Source of the DNA: Phaeobacter sp. 22II1-1F12B
Lineage (GTDB): Bacteria; Pseudomonadota; Alphaproteobacteria; Rhodobacterales; Rhodobacteraceae
Length of the DNA: 64,000 nucleotides
NCBI RefSeq assembly: GCF_002210165.1
Contig: NZ_AQQP01000012.1
Location: 62,001-126,000, forward strand
Direction: 5' to 3'
The position numbers and the translations under genes are program-made. How positions within the stretch are numbered: the stretch's first letter is position 1; every line of letters begins with the position of its first letter. The notes beneath the pieces were generated by a model. The model did no database searches. It was not told where the DNA came from and worked only from the letters and a program-made list of their open reading frames with translations. This document shows positions 9,319 through 18,296 of the stretch, in pieces.

Positions 9319-9347
9319 TTGACACCCGGGGGGCCATGGGCAATCCA
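9319..9347 (+). promoter_or_regulatory. Candidate sigma-70 promoter for the pyrE leader
   Basis: A perfect -35 TTGACA at 9319-9324, with a weak AT-containing -10 position around 9342-9347. This would start the transcript close to the ATG of the leader ORF at 9360. The -10 match is poor, so the call rests mostly on the -35 box and its place between a terminator and the leader. Confidence 0.35.
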
Positions 9348-9359
9348 ATCCTTTACCGA

Positions 9360-9527
9360 ATGACACGTTCCAAGGCACTGCTCGCCCTTTGGACGGTCGG
9401 CCCCGCGATACCGCGTGTTGGCCCGGACCCCGCCCCGCCTGCCACCGGGGCGGGCTTTTCTTTTTTGCGGGGCTGTTCTATGCGCAGGAAACGCCGCTTG
9501 CCGCCAACAACAGGACCCCTGCCATGA
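9360..9527 (+). CDS. pyrE leader peptide ORF (candidate)
   Basis: A 55-codon frame (alternative in-frame ATG at 9336) that runs through the terminator-like hairpin at 9429-9466. Its stop TGA (9525-9527) overlaps the pyrE start in an ATGA. The layout matches pyrimidine attenuators of the pyrBI/pyrE type, in which a ribosome translating the leader prevents the terminator from forming when UTP is low. The encoded peptide is Pro/Arg-rich and unlikely to have its own function. No clear ribosome site precedes either ATG. Existence is inferred from layout only. Confidence 0.45.
   Translation: MTRSKALLALWTVGPAIPRVGPDPAPPATGAGFSFLRGCSMRRKRRLPPTTGPLP
9429..9466 (+). promoter_or_regulatory. Attenuator-type terminator upstream of pyrE
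   Basis: Stem CCCGCCCC / GGGGCGGG (9429-9436 and 9447-9454), 10-base loop, then CTTTTCTTTTTT. It lies 57 bases before the pyrE start and downstream of a separate, complete terminator for the preceding RTX gene. It is therefore unlikely to end that transcript and is well placed to attenuate pyrE. Confidence 0.6.
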
Positions 9528-10204
9528 TTCCGACCGCCTTTCCGCCCCGCGAAGAGATTGCCCGCCTGAGCGCGCGGATGCTGCTGGAGATCGGCGCGGT
9601 ACACCTGAACGCGGACGAACCCTTTACGCTTGCCTCGGGCCTGCCCAGCCCGACCTATATCGATTGCCGCAAGCTGATCTCTTATCCGCGCATCCGCGCG
9701 ACGCTGATGGATTTCCTGACCGTGACGGTCATGCGCGACGCCGGGTTCGAGGCGTTCGACAATATCGCCGGGGGCGAAACGGCTGGCATTCCCTTTGCGG
9801 CTCTGGTGGCCGAACGCATGGGCCTGCCGATGACCTATGTGCGCAAAAAGCCCAAGGGCTATGGCCGCAACGCCCGAATCGAGGGCGCAATGACCGAAGG
9901 CGAGCGTGTGCTGCTGGTCGAGGACCTGACCACCGACGGCGGCTCAAAGCTTAGCTTTGTCGACGCGATTCGCGAGACCGGCGCAAGCTGTGCGCATACG
10001 GCGGTGATCTTCTATTACGGCATCTTCCCCGAGACGATCAAAACCCTGTCGGATCACGGCGTTCAGCTGCACCATCTCTGCACATGGTGGGACGTGCTCG
10101 CCGAGGCGAAAAGCTCGGGCGCCTTCTCGGAAACGACGCTGGCCGAGGTCGAGGCGTTCCTCAACGACCCGCGCGCATGGCAGGACGCCAGACAAAAGAG
10201 CTAA
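9524..10204 (+). CDS. pyrE: Orotate phosphoribosyltransferase
   Basis: Converts orotate and PRPP to orotidine 5'-phosphate in pyrimidine synthesis. 226 residues. The phosphoribosyl-binding motif [14 protein letters not shown] and the catalytic flexible loop [15 protein letters not shown] are both present, as is [12 protein letters not shown] of the substrate pocket. The ATG at 9524 begins the conserved N-terminus; longer in-frame readings run through the leader hairpin and are unlikely to be protein. Its start overlaps the leader ORF stop, which suggests translational or attenuation control. Confidence 0.95.
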   Translation: MIPTAFPPREEIARLSARMLLEIGAVHLNADEPFTLASGLPSPTYIDCRKLISYPRIRATLMDFLTVTVMRDAGFEAFDNIAGGETAGIPFAALVAERMGLPMTYVRKKPKGYGRNARIEGAMTEGERVLLVEDLTTDGGSKLSFVDAIRETGASCAHTAVIFYYGIFPETIKTLSDHGVQLHHLCTWWDVLAEAKSSGAFSETTLAEVEAFLNDPRAWQDARQKS

Positions 10205-10424
10205 GCTTTTTTCCGCCAGTTCAACAGGCAGTTTCCCCGCGGTTTTCTTCGGGGTGAGCCACCAGATATTGACCGTTTGACCGGTGCTGATGCAATATAA
10301 GCTTTCAAGCCGGTTTGGTTAAAATTATCCACATTTTATACAGTTTGCGCCGGCTACAGCGCATGGGCTATGCACTTCGAACCATAGAGAGACCGCGCGG
10401 ACGCGGCGATTTTCGAGAGGCGAC

Positions 10425-11921
10425 ATGAACACGATCACCAATTTCGACGCGACCGAATCCAAGGCCGAACCGCAGGATGCGATGCCGCATTCCGTCGAAG
10501 CCGAGCAGCAGCTGCTCGGGGCGATCCTGAACAACAACGACATTTATGACCGGGTCGCCTCGGTCATCACGGCGGATCATTTCTATGACCCGGTCCATGC
10601 CCGCATCTACGAGGTCGCCTCGGCCCGGATCGCCAAGAACCAGCTTGCCTCGCCGGTGACGCTCAAGGCGTTTCTGGAAGAGGACGAGGGGCTCAAGGAA
10701 CTGGGCGGCTCGGCCTATCTGGCCCGGCTCGCGGGGACCGCGATCAGCGCCTTTGCCGTGCGTGACTATGCGCAGATGATCTATGATTTCGCGATCCGGC
10801 GCGAGCTGATCGGGCTGGGCCACAATATCGCCGACAAGGCGGGCCGCGTCGATGTTTCAAGCGAACCGCGCGAGCAGATCGTCGAGGCGGAACAGCATCT
10901 CTACAAGCTGTCGGAACAGGGCAAGGCGGAAAGCGGGTTCCAGAGTTTTCTCAAGGCGGTGACCGAAGCGGTCAACGTCGCCAATGCCGCCTACCAGCGC
11001 GACGGCGGTCTGGCCGGGATCTCCACCGGTCTGACCGATCTCGACAACAAGCTGGGCGGGTTGCACAAATCCGACCTTCTGATCCTTGCCGGTCGTCCCT
11101 CGATGGGGAAAACCTCGCTTGCCACGAACATCGCCTTCAACGTCGCCAAGGCCTACAAGAAGGGCCGGATGCCCGATGGCACCGAAGGCGCGGTTCAGGG
11201 CGGTGTCGTCGGGTTCTACTCGCTGGAAATGAGCGCCGAACAGCTGGCCGGTCGTATCCTTGCCGAAGCCTCGGAGATTTCTTCGCACAAGATCCGTCAG
11301 GGTGACATGACCGAGGGCGAGTTCCGCCGTTTCGTGGAAGCGGCAAAAGCGCTGGAAGCCTGCCCGCTCTACATCGACGACACGCCTGCCCTGCCGATTT
11401 CGCAGCTGGCCGCCCGCGCGCGGCGTCTGAAACGGACGCAGGGGCTTGACGTGCTGATCATCGACTATCTTCAGCTTGTGCGCGGCACCGGCCGGTCCGA
11501 CAACCGGGTCAACGAGATCAGCGAAATCACCATGGGCATGAAGGCCATCGCGAAAGAGCTGAACATCCCGGTCATCGCACTGTCGCAGCTGTCGCGTCAG
11601 GTCGAATCCCGCGACGATAAACGTCCGCAGCTTTCCGACCTTCGTGAATCGGGGTCGATCGAACAGGACGCGGACGTGGTGATGTTCGTGTACCGGGGCG
11701 AATACTATAAGGAACGCGAAAAGCCCGGCGAAGAGAATGTCGAGGCAATGGCGCAGTGGATCGAAGAGATGGAACGCCTGCATGGCAAGGCCGAGGTCGT
11801 CATCGGCAAGCAGCGTCACGGGCCCATCGGCACGGTCGAGCTGAGCTTTGAGGCGCAGTTCACCCGCTTTGGCAACCTTGTGAAACCCTGGCAACAAGGT
11901 GGCGGCGAGGCTGAATTCTGA
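10425..11921 (+). CDS. dnaB: Replicative DNA helicase DnaB
   Basis: Hexameric 5'-3' helicase that unwinds DNA at the replication fork and interacts with primase. 498 residues. The N-terminal primase-interaction domain starts at PHSVEAEQQLLGAIL. The RecA-like domain carries Walker A AGRPSMGKTS, the Walker B region LDVLIIDYLQLV, and the DnaB motifs LSQLSRQVESR and SDLRESGSIEQDADVVMFVYR. No intein is present. A 220-base AT-richer gap upstream holds two TTGACC boxes (10269 and 10277) and a TATAAG (10296), possibly its promoter. Confidence 0.97.
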   Translation: MNTITNFDATESKAEPQDAMPHSVEAEQQLLGAILNNNDIYDRVASVITADHFYDPVHARIYEVASARIAKNQLASPVTLKAFLEEDEGLKELGGSAYLARLAGTAISAFAVRDYAQMIYDFAIRRELIGLGHNIADKAGRVDVSSEPREQIVEAEQHLYKLSEQGKAESGFQSFLKAVTEAVNVANAAYQRDGGLAGISTGLTDLDNKLGGLHKSDLLILAGRPSMGKTSLATNIAFNVAKAYKKGRMPDGTEGAVQGGVVGFYSLEMSAEQLAGRILAEASEISSHKIRQGDMTEGEFRRFVEAAKALEACPLYIDDTPALPISQLAARARRLKRTQGLDVLIIDYLQLVRGTGRSDNRVNEISEITMGMKAIAKELNIPVIALSQLSRQVESRDDKRPQLSDLRESGSIEQDADVVMFVYRGEYYKEREKPGEENVEAMAQWIEEMERLHGKAEVVIGKQRHGPIGTVELSFEAQFTRFGNLVKPWQQGGGEAEF

Positions 11922-12016
11922 GCGTAAATCAGGCATACACGCCTAGGTTGAGAGGAATCCCCCGACCCACAGGAATTTGACTGGACAGCACGGACCGGGC
12001 TGGGCGCAAATGAACC

Positions 12017-12817
12017 ATGCTGCGTGTGCTCGCCCTTTTCCTGTTCTCTCTCCTGACCGCCACCGGGCTGGCTGCGCAGAACGAGAATCTGGAAGTCGAT
12101 GTCGAGCTGTTTCTCGCCGTCGACGTCTCCCGCTCGATGTCGCCTTTCGAACTCGAAATCCAGCGCCGTGGCTATGCGGCCGCCCTTGGCAGCGATGAGG
12201 TCAAGGACGCGATTGGCGGCGGGATGATCGGACGGATCGCCCTGACCTACGTGGAATGGGCCGGGCAAGGCTCGCAGACCGTGATCATTCCCTGGACGCT
12301 GATCGACACGAATGAGCAGGCCGACGAGGTCGCCGATAAGCTGACCGTGATCTTCAATTACGGGATGCGCCGCACCTCGATCTCGGGTGCGCTGGACTAT
12401 GCGGTCGAAGCCTTTGAACTGAACGAATTCTCGGGTCTGCGCCGGGTGATCGACATATCCGGTGACGGGCCGAACAATCACGGGCTGCCCGTGCTGGGCG
12501 CGCGCGACGCGGCGCTGGCCAAGGGGATCATCATCAACGGTCTGCCCTTAATGACGCAGGATGAGTTTTCCTCACGCTGGGGCATTCCCGATCTCGACGT
12601 CTATTACCGCGAATGCGTGATCGGCGGTCCGGGCTCATTCGTGGTGCCGGTGTTAAGCTGGGACCAGTTCGCCGAGGCCGTACAGCGCAAGCTGGTGCTG
12701 GAAATCGCCGAAAACGATGTGTCGGCACAGCCCCGGATCATCCCGGCAAGCGGCTATGACTGCCTTGTGGGCGAAAAGCTCTGGCAGCGCAATCAGCGGG
12801 ACTTTTCCTTGCCTTAA
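12017..12817 (+). CDS. DUF1194 von Willebrand factor A-type secreted protein
   Basis: A 266-residue exported protein with signal peptide [20 protein letters not shown]. The metal-ion-dependent adhesion site DVSRSMS follows at about residue 35-41, and [10 protein letters not shown] and DISGDGPNN belong to the same fold. This matches DUF1194, a family common in Rhodobacteraceae and of unknown role. Predicted periplasmic. It stands alone between dnaB and alr, on the same strand as both. Confidence 0.88.
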   Translation: MLRVLALFLFSLLTATGLAAQNENLEVDVELFLAVDVSRSMSPFELEIQRRGYAAALGSDEVKDAIGGGMIGRIALTYVEWAGQGSQTVIIPWTLIDTNEQADEVADKLTVIFNYGMRRTSISGALDYAVEAFELNEFSGLRRVIDISGDGPNNHGLPVLGARDAALAKGIIINGLPLMTQDEFSSRWGIPDLDVYYRECVIGGPGSFVVPVLSWDQFAEAVQRKLVLEIAENDVSAQPRIIPASGYDCLVGEKLWQRNQRDFSLP

Positions 12818-12885
12818 GCAAACTGTCGCTGCCCGAACAGGTGTTTGTGCTTGACGCCCCCGCCCCCCGTGTCAAGAACGGCCCC

Positions 12886-13920
12886 ATGAGCACTGGACAT
12901 CTTACGATCGATCTGGCCGCACTGGCCAGAAACTGGCAGACCCTCGACTCCAAAAGCCGCAGCGAAACCGGCGCTGTGGTCAAGGCCGATGGCTATGGGC
13001 TTGGCGCGGGACGCGTCGCGCGGGCACTCGCCGAGGCGGGCGCACGGCGCTTTTTCGTGGCCGCCGCCGAGGAAGGCGCGGTGGTTCGGGCCGCGCTTGG
13101 GCCGGGGCCGATGATCGGGGTGTTCTCCGGCCATATGGAAGGCGACACGGCGCTGATCCGCGATCATGACCTGACGCCGATGCTGAATTCGGTCGACCAG
13201 ATGCTGCGCCATGTCGAGGCGCTGCCCGGTCATGCCTTTGGCATCCAGCTCGACACCGGCATGAACCGGCTCGGCATGGAAGCCTCGGAATGGGCGGCGC
13301 TGCGCGAAATCGCCCTTTCGCAGAACCCGGTGCTGATCATGTCGCACCTTGCCTGCGCGGATGAACCGGGCCACGCGATGAACGAACGCCAGCTTGATGC
13401 CTTTCTCGACATGACGAGCGGGCTGCGCGTGCCGCGCTCGCTTTCGGCGACCGGTGGCATCCTGCTGGGGCCCGCCTATCATTTCGACCTGACCCGTCCC
13501 GGTGTCGGCCTTTACGGCGGCCAGCCCTTTGCCGAGGCCGAACACGTGATCACGCTTGACCTGCCGGTCATCCAGGTGCGCGACGTGGATCCGGATGAAA
13601 CCGTGGGCTACGGCAATACATGGACCGCGCAGCAGGCCACGCGTGTGGCGACGATTTCGGCCGGATACGCGGACGGGCTGTTCAGGGTGATGGGCAACCG
13701 CGCCATCGTCTATTCGGGCGCCACCCCCTGCCCGGTGATCGGGCGCGTTTCGATGGATCTCATCACGGTCGATGTCTCGGCGCTTGAGGGCGATCCGGAT
13801 TACCTGACCATCCTCGGCCCGCATCAGGGCGTCGACGATCTGGCAACGGCTGCCGGAACGATCGGTTACGAGGTGCTGACCAACCTTGGCGGGCGCTACA
13901 GCCGGAGCTTCGTGAAATGA
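12886..13920 (+). CDS. alr: Alanine racemase
   Basis: PLP enzyme making D-alanine for peptidoglycan. 344 residues. The PLP lysine is Lys33 in [10 protein letters not shown]; the second catalytic base Tyr is in [19 protein letters not shown] and GRVSMD are family motifs. The start at 12886 gives the usual short N-terminus before the [11 protein letters not shown] stretch. Its TGA overlaps the ATG of mlaE (ATGA), so the cell-wall and lipid-transport genes are translationally coupled. Confidence 0.96.
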   Translation: MSTGHLTIDLAALARNWQTLDSKSRSETGAVVKADGYGLGAGRVARALAEAGARRFFVAAAEEGAVVRAALGPGPMIGVFSGHMEGDTALIRDHDLTPMLNSVDQMLRHVEALPGHAFGIQLDTGMNRLGMEASEWAALREIALSQNPVLIMSHLACADEPGHAMNERQLDAFLDMTSGLRVPRSLSATGGILLGPAYHFDLTRPGVGLYGGQPFAEAEHVITLDLPVIQVRDVDPDETVGYGNTWTAQQATRVATISAGYADGLFRVMGNRAIVYSGATPCPVIGRVSMDLITVDVSALEGDPDYLTILGPHQGVDDLATAAGTIGYEVLTNLGGRYSRSFVK

Positions 13921-14696
13921 ACCTTCTCCTGCATCCGCTGGGCGTTCTGGGCGCGCTGGTCCTTGGCATTTTCGGCACCGTGGGCCGGGTCGGTATTTTT
14001 GTCGCCCGCAGCTTCAGCCATATCTTTCGCCCGCCGTTCTACCCAAAGGAACTGGGTGTCGCCCTCGTCAACATCGGGTGGCTGTCGCTGCCGGTGGTGG
14101 GCCTGACGGCGATCTTTACCGGCGGCGCGCTGGCGCTGCAGATCTATTCGGGCGGCTCGCGCTTCAGCGCCGAGGCAGTGGTGCCGCAGATCGTCGCCAT
14201 CGGCATGGTGCGCGAACTTGGCCCCGTTCTGGTCGGGCTGATGATCGCCGCGCGGGTGACCTCCTCCATCGCGGCGGAAATCGCAACGATGAAAGTGACC
14301 GAGCAGATCGACGCGCTGGTGACCCTTTCGACCAACCCGATGAAATACCTCGTGGTGCCGCGCCTGCTGGCCGCACTGATCACCGTGCCGATGCTGGTCG
14401 GGATCGGCGATATTATCGGGATCGCGGGCGGCTATACGGTGGCGGTGCAGAACCTCGGGTTCAACCCCGCGACCTATCTCAAGAACACGGTCAATTTCCT
14501 TGAACCGCTCGACGTGATCTCCAGCCTTGTCAAAGGCGCCGCCTTTGGCGTGATCGCCGCTCTGATGGGCTGTTTCTACGGGATGAAATCCGAGCGCGGC
14601 GCGCAGGGCGTTGGCCAGGCCACCAAGAACAGCGTCGAAGCCGCCGCGATCCTGATCCTTGCGGCGAACTTCGTGCTGACGGGGATGTTTTTCTAG
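13917..14696 (+). CDS. mlaE: MlaE-family lipid ABC transporter permease
   Basis: Inner-membrane permease of the Mla phospholipid transport system, which maintains outer-membrane lipid asymmetry. 259 residues with about five or six membrane segments and the family motif [36 protein letters not shown]. It starts inside the alr stop codon and is followed two bases later by the ATPase gene mlaF. The substrate-binding partner MlaD and the periplasmic MlaC are not in the window. Confidence 0.93.
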   Translation: MNLLLHPLGVLGALVLGIFGTVGRVGIFVARSFSHIFRPPFYPKELGVALVNIGWLSLPVVGLTAIFTGGALALQIYSGGSRFSAEAVVPQIVAIGMVRELGPVLVGLMIAARVTSSIAAEIATMKVTEQIDALVTLSTNPMKYLVVPRLLAALITVPMLVGIGDIIGIAGGYTVAVQNLGFNPATYLKNTVNFLEPLDVISSLVKGAAFGVIAALMGCFYGMKSERGAQGVGQATKNSVEAAAILILAANFVLTGMFF

Positions 14697-14698
14697 CC

Positions 14699-15445
14699 AT
14701 GATCGAACTCGACAACCTTCACAAACGCTTTGGCGACAATCGCGTGCTGCGCGGGCTGACCCTGAACGTGGAGCGCGGCACCTCGATGGTGATCATCGGC
14801 GGCTCCGGCACCGGGAAATCGGTGGCGCTGAAATGTATCCTCGGGCTGGTGACGCCTGACAGCGGCACCATCAAGGTCGACGGGCAGGATGCCACCACCG
14901 GCGACAGGGACGCCTTCCTCGCCCGTTTCGGCATGCTGTTCCAGGGCGGTGCGCTGTTTGACTCGCTGCCGGTCTGGCAGAACGTGGCCTTTCGCCACCT
15001 GCGCGGCTCGCTCAAGAAACCGCAGGCTGAGGCGCGCGAGCTTGCCATCGAGAAACTGCGCCGCGTCGGGCTGAAACCGGAAACCGCCGACCAGCTGCCC
15101 GCCGAACTTTCGGGGGGCATGCAGAAACGCGTCGGCCTCGCCCGCGCCATCGCCGCCGATCCCGAGATCATCTTTTTCGACGAACCGACCACCGGGCTGG
15201 ACCCGATCATGGCAGGGGTGATCAACGACCTGATCCGCGAGATCGTTGTGGAGATGGGTGCGACCGCGATGACCATCACCCATGACATGACCAGCGTGCG
15301 CGCCATCGCCGACAACGTGGCAATGCTGCATGAGGGTGTGATCAAATGGACCGGGCCGGTGTCGCAGATGGATGCCTCGGGCGATCCCTATCTCGACCAG
15401 TTCATCCATGGCCGCGCCGAAGGCCCGATTGCTGCCGTTCGCTAA
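14699..15445 (+). CDS. mlaF: MlaF-family ABC transporter ATP-binding protein
   Basis: ATPase partner of MlaE. 248 residues. Walker A GGSGTGKS at 34-41, signature LSGGMQKRVGLARAIA, Walker B IIFFDEPTTGLDP, and a switch histidine in TITHDMTS. Located two bases after mlaE. The pair of AT-rich palindromes just after its stop may end or process this transcript. Confidence 0.94.
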   Translation: MIELDNLHKRFGDNRVLRGLTLNVERGTSMVIIGGSGTGKSVALKCILGLVTPDSGTIKVDGQDATTGDRDAFLARFGMLFQGGALFDSLPVWQNVAFRHLRGSLKKPQAEARELAIEKLRRVGLKPETADQLPAELSGGMQKRVGLARAIAADPEIIFFDEPTTGLDPIMAGVINDLIREIVVEMGATAMTITHDMTSVRAIADNVAMLHEGVIKWTGPVSQMDASGDPYLDQFIHGRAEGPIAAVR

Positions 15446-15451
15446 GGTGGC

Positions 15452-15493
15452 AAGAAAATTCAATTTTCTTGGGAAATTTCTATTCAGAAATTT
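15452..15493. repeat. Twin AT-rich perfect palindromes
   Basis: Two perfect inverted repeats lie three bases apart in an otherwise GC-rich region. The first is AAGAAAATT-C-AATTTTCTT (15452-15470). The second is AAATTTCT-ATTC-AGAAATTT (15474-15493). They sit 6 bases after the mlaF stop. They could be protein-binding sites, an mRNA-processing signal, or a dispersed repeat element of this lineage. Confidence 0.7.
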
Positions 15494-15567
15494 ATCCCGC
15501 CCCGCGCGGACTTGCGCTTGACCGGCGCCCTCAATACCAAGGGTCAACCGCTCCCTGAAAGCCGATC

Positions 15568-16023
15568 ATGCTTCTCCGCCTCGCCAACCTGACGCTGCTG
15601 GTTCTGTTCCCCCTTGCCTGGTTTGCGCCCTTGATGCGGGCGGGCATCGCGCTGCCGCTTTTCGGCCTGTCGGAAATCAGCGTGATCTCGGGGCTGCAAT
15701 CGCTCTGGCGCAGCGACGTGATCCTCGCCCTGCTCGTCACCTTCCTCGCGATCTTCGCGCCCTATATGAAAACCATCGGTCTCGCCCTGATCCATTTCGG
15801 CATGCTGCGCCGCCGGGTCCTGCCCGCGCTAGAAATACTCGGACGGCTTGCCATGGCAGACATCTTCCTCATCGCCCTCTACGTGGTCATCGCCAAGGGC
15901 ATCGGGCTGGCGCGGATTGAAATCGCCTGGGGGCTCTATCTTTTCACGGCCTGCGTGCTCGCCTCTCTGACGATCAGCCATTTGACGGCCAAACGAACAG
16001 GCGGCACAAGACAGCATGGCTAA
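15568..16023 (+). CDS. PqiA-like inner-membrane protein (paraquat-inducible protein A domain)
   Basis: A 151-residue membrane protein with four predicted transmembrane helices. The core LALLVTFLAIFAPYMKTIGLALIH and the segment LGRLAMADIFLIALYVVI match the PqiA family, which works with MCE-domain proteins in envelope lipid transport. It is a single PqiA repeat, half the length of E. coli PqiA. Its neighbours mlaE and mlaF fit an envelope role. The end overlaps the start of radA by eight bases. Confidence 0.85.
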   Translation: MLLRLANLTLLVLFPLAWFAPLMRAGIALPLFGLSEISVISGLQSLWRSDVILALLVTFLAIFAPYMKTIGLALIHFGMLRRRVLPALEILGRLAMADIFLIALYVVIAKGIGLARIEIAWGLYLFTACVLASLTISHLTAKRTGGTRQHG

Positions 16024-17380
16024 ATCCAAGACCTTCATCTGTTCCGCCTGCGGCGCCACCTCGACCAAATGGTCAGGCCGGTGTGAAGCCTGCGGCGAAT
16101 GGAACACGATCCACGAGGAAACCCCGCTTTCGGCCGGTCCCGCCTCGAAATCGCTCGGCGCAAAACGCGGCAGTTCGATCCCGCTCACCTCGCTCGCAAC
16201 CGAGGAAACACCGCCCCCGCGCACCCATTCCGGCATCGAGGAGCTCGACCGCGTGCTGGGCGGCGGGCTTGTGCCGGCCTCGGCCATTCTCGTCGGCGGC
16301 GATCCCGGCATCGGCAAATCCACCCTGCTTTTGCAGGCCGCTGCGCGCTTTGCCGAAAGCGGGCTGAAAACCCTCTATATCTCGGGCGAGGAAGCTTCGG
16401 CACAGGTGCGCATGCGCGCCCAGCGCCTTGGCCTTGCCCAGGCCCCGGTCCAGCTTGGCGCCGAAACCAACCTGCGCGACATCCTCACCACGCTCGAAGC
16501 CGAACGCCCGCAGCTTGCGATCATCGATTCGATCCAGACCATGTGGGCCGACAATGTCGACAGCGCCCCCGGCTCTGTCAGCCAGGTCCGGGCCGCCGCC
16601 CATGAACTTACCGCCTTTGCCAAACGGCGCGGCACCTCCGTCATCCTCGTGGGTCATGTCACCAAGGAAGGCCAGATCGCCGGCCCCCGCGTCGTCGAAC
16701 ATATGGTTGACACCGTGCTCTATTTCGAAGGCGAACGCGGTCACCAGTTCCGCATCCTGCGCGCGGTCAAGAACCGGTTCGGCCCCGCGGATGAGATCGG
16801 CGTCTTCGAGATGACCGGTTCCGGCCTGTCCGAGGTCATCAACCCCTCCGCCCTCTTCCTGTCCGAACGGGGCGAACCCAGCCCCGGCTCCGTCGTCTTC
16901 GCCGGGATCGAAGGCACCCGGCCCGTCCTCGTCGAGGTGCAGGCGCTGGTCGCCCCCTCGCCCCATTCGCAACCGCGCCGCACCGTGGTCGGCTGGGATG
17001 GCGGGCGGCTCGCGATGATCCTCGCCGTGCTCGAGGCGCGCTGCGGCATCCCCTTCGCCGGTCTCGACGTCTATCTCAACGTGGCCGGCGGTCTGAAAAT
17101 CTCCGAACCCGCCGCCGACCTCGCCGTCGCCGCCGCCCTGCTCTCGGCGCGCGAAGATGCCGCGCTCCCGGCAGAAACCGTTGTTTTCGGCGAAATAAGT
17201 CTCTCCGGTGCCCTCCGCCCGGCCCCGCAAACCGAAAACAGGTTGAAAGAGGCGCAAAAACTTGGTTTTACCGCCGCGATTGCGCCTGCGGGTGGCAAAT
17301 CCGTTACAGATGGCGGTCTGTCGCTGACCCGCGCCACGGATTTGACAGGTTTTGTTGGCGAAGTATTCGGGGCCGGGTAA
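16016..17380 (+). CDS. radA: DNA repair protein RadA
   Basis: RecA-related branch-migration ATPase that helps process recombination intermediates. 454 residues. A four-cysteine zinc finger (Cys9, 12, 23, 26) is followed by Walker A GGDPGIGKST at about 94-103, the RadA-specific KNRFG motif (in AVKNRFGPADE), and a C-terminal Lon-like domain (NVAGGLKISEPAADLAVAAAL). It overlaps the upstream pqiA-like gene by eight bases. Confidence 0.97.
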   Translation: MAKSKTFICSACGATSTKWSGRCEACGEWNTIHEETPLSAGPASKSLGAKRGSSIPLTSLATEETPPPRTHSGIEELDRVLGGGLVPASAILVGGDPGIGKSTLLLQAAARFAESGLKTLYISGEEASAQVRMRAQRLGLAQAPVQLGAETNLRDILTTLEAERPQLAIIDSIQTMWADNVDSAPGSVSQVRAAAHELTAFAKRRGTSVILVGHVTKEGQIAGPRVVEHMVDTVLYFEGERGHQFRILRAVKNRFGPADEIGVFEMTGSGLSEVINPSALFLSERGEPSPGSVVFAGIEGTRPVLVEVQALVAPSPHSQPRRTVVGWDGGRLAMILAVLEARCGIPFAGLDVYLNVAGGLKISEPAADLAVAAALLSAREDAALPAETVVFGEISLSGALRPAPQTENRLKEAQKLGFTAAIAPAGGKSVTDGGLSLTRATDLTGFVGEVFGAG

Positions 17381-17422
17381 AAGCCCCCCCATAGACGATT
17401 ACAAAAAAGGCGAAGGCAGCTC

Positions 17423-18028
17423 ATGGAAGGTTTCACCATCATCGACGGGGTGGTCGCGCTGATCATCGTTCTCTCTGCGCTGCTGGCCTATTCCCGCGGT
17501 CTCGTGCGCGAAGCGATGGCGATTCTCGGCTGGGTCGCCGCAGGCGTCCTCGCTTTCCTCTTCGCCCCGGCGGTCGAGCCCCTGATCCGCGAACTCCCGG
17601 TCGTCGGCGAATTCCTCGCCGACAGCTGCGAACTCTCGGTCATTGGCGCCTTCGCGGTGGTCTTTACCATCGCCCTGATCATCGTCTCCTTCTTCACCCC
17701 GCTCTTTTCCACGCTCGTCCGTCGCTCGGCGCTCGGCGGTCTCGATCAAGGCTTCGGCTTTCTCTTTGGCGTCGCGCGCGGCATCCTGCTCGTCACCATC
17801 GCCTTCTTTGTCTACCAGTCGGTCATGACCACCGAAACGGTCCCGATGGTCGACAATAGCCGCTCGGCGCAGGTCTTTACCCGCCTCACCACCCAAATCG
17901 AGGAAAGAAACCCCGAACAGGCGCTCGGCTGGATCACCCAGCAGTACGAATCGCTGGTTGGCAAATGCGCCGCCCCCTCCACACCGGTCGACGCAACGCC
18001 CCCCGCAACCGAGACTCCCAGCGAATAA
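17423..18028 (+). CDS. CvpA family membrane protein
   Basis: A 201-residue inner-membrane protein with about four helices at the N-terminus (IIDGVVALIIVLSALLAYSRG onward) and a soluble tail. It matches the CvpA/colicin V production family. In E. coli cvpA also lies upstream of purF, and the same order is kept here, although 268 bases separate the two genes. Ribosome site AAGGCAG precedes the ATG. Confidence 0.88.
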   Translation: MEGFTIIDGVVALIIVLSALLAYSRGLVREAMAILGWVAAGVLAFLFAPAVEPLIRELPVVGEFLADSCELSVIGAFAVVFTIALIIVSFFTPLFSTLVRRSALGGLDQGFGFLFGVARGILLVTIAFFVYQSVMTTETVPMVDNSRSAQVFTRLTTQIEERNPEQALGWITQQYESLVGKCAAPSTPVDATPPATETPSE

Positions 18029-18071
18029 CCCGCCGGTCACCCCGACAACCATCAGCCCCCCACTTTTCCTC

Positions 18072-18116
18072 TTGCTGGAAATACTCTCGGGGGGCCCGGG
18101 GGGCAGACAGCCCCCC
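18072..18116 (+). repeat. Dispersed intergenic hairpin sequence, copy A
   Basis: A TTGCTGGAAATACTC core is followed by a strong hairpin, GGGGGGC-AGACA-GCCCCCC (18098-18116). Similar sequences occur at 28957 and 39298. It lies 44 bases after the cvpA-like stop and probably serves as a transcript end. No T-tract is present. Confidence 0.5.
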
Positions 18117-18296
18117 GCCTTGCCGACACCGCCCTAGGCACGCGAAATCCCCCAAAACCGGCAAAAGCCTCTCCACCCGAACCGATACGCCCCGCCTCTC
18201 CCCCGAAGGGCACAGCGACCCGGCAAAATCTTCACGATTCCCTTCTGCAGTGCGGCAATTTGTGATCCTTTGATGACAGCGGCGGAAAGAGTGACT

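Noticed and set aside
7756-9378. 540-codon frame on the minus strand opposite the RTX gene
   Set aside because: It mirrors the RTX repeats (a periodic antisense artefact), crosses the terminator, and has no recognisable domain.
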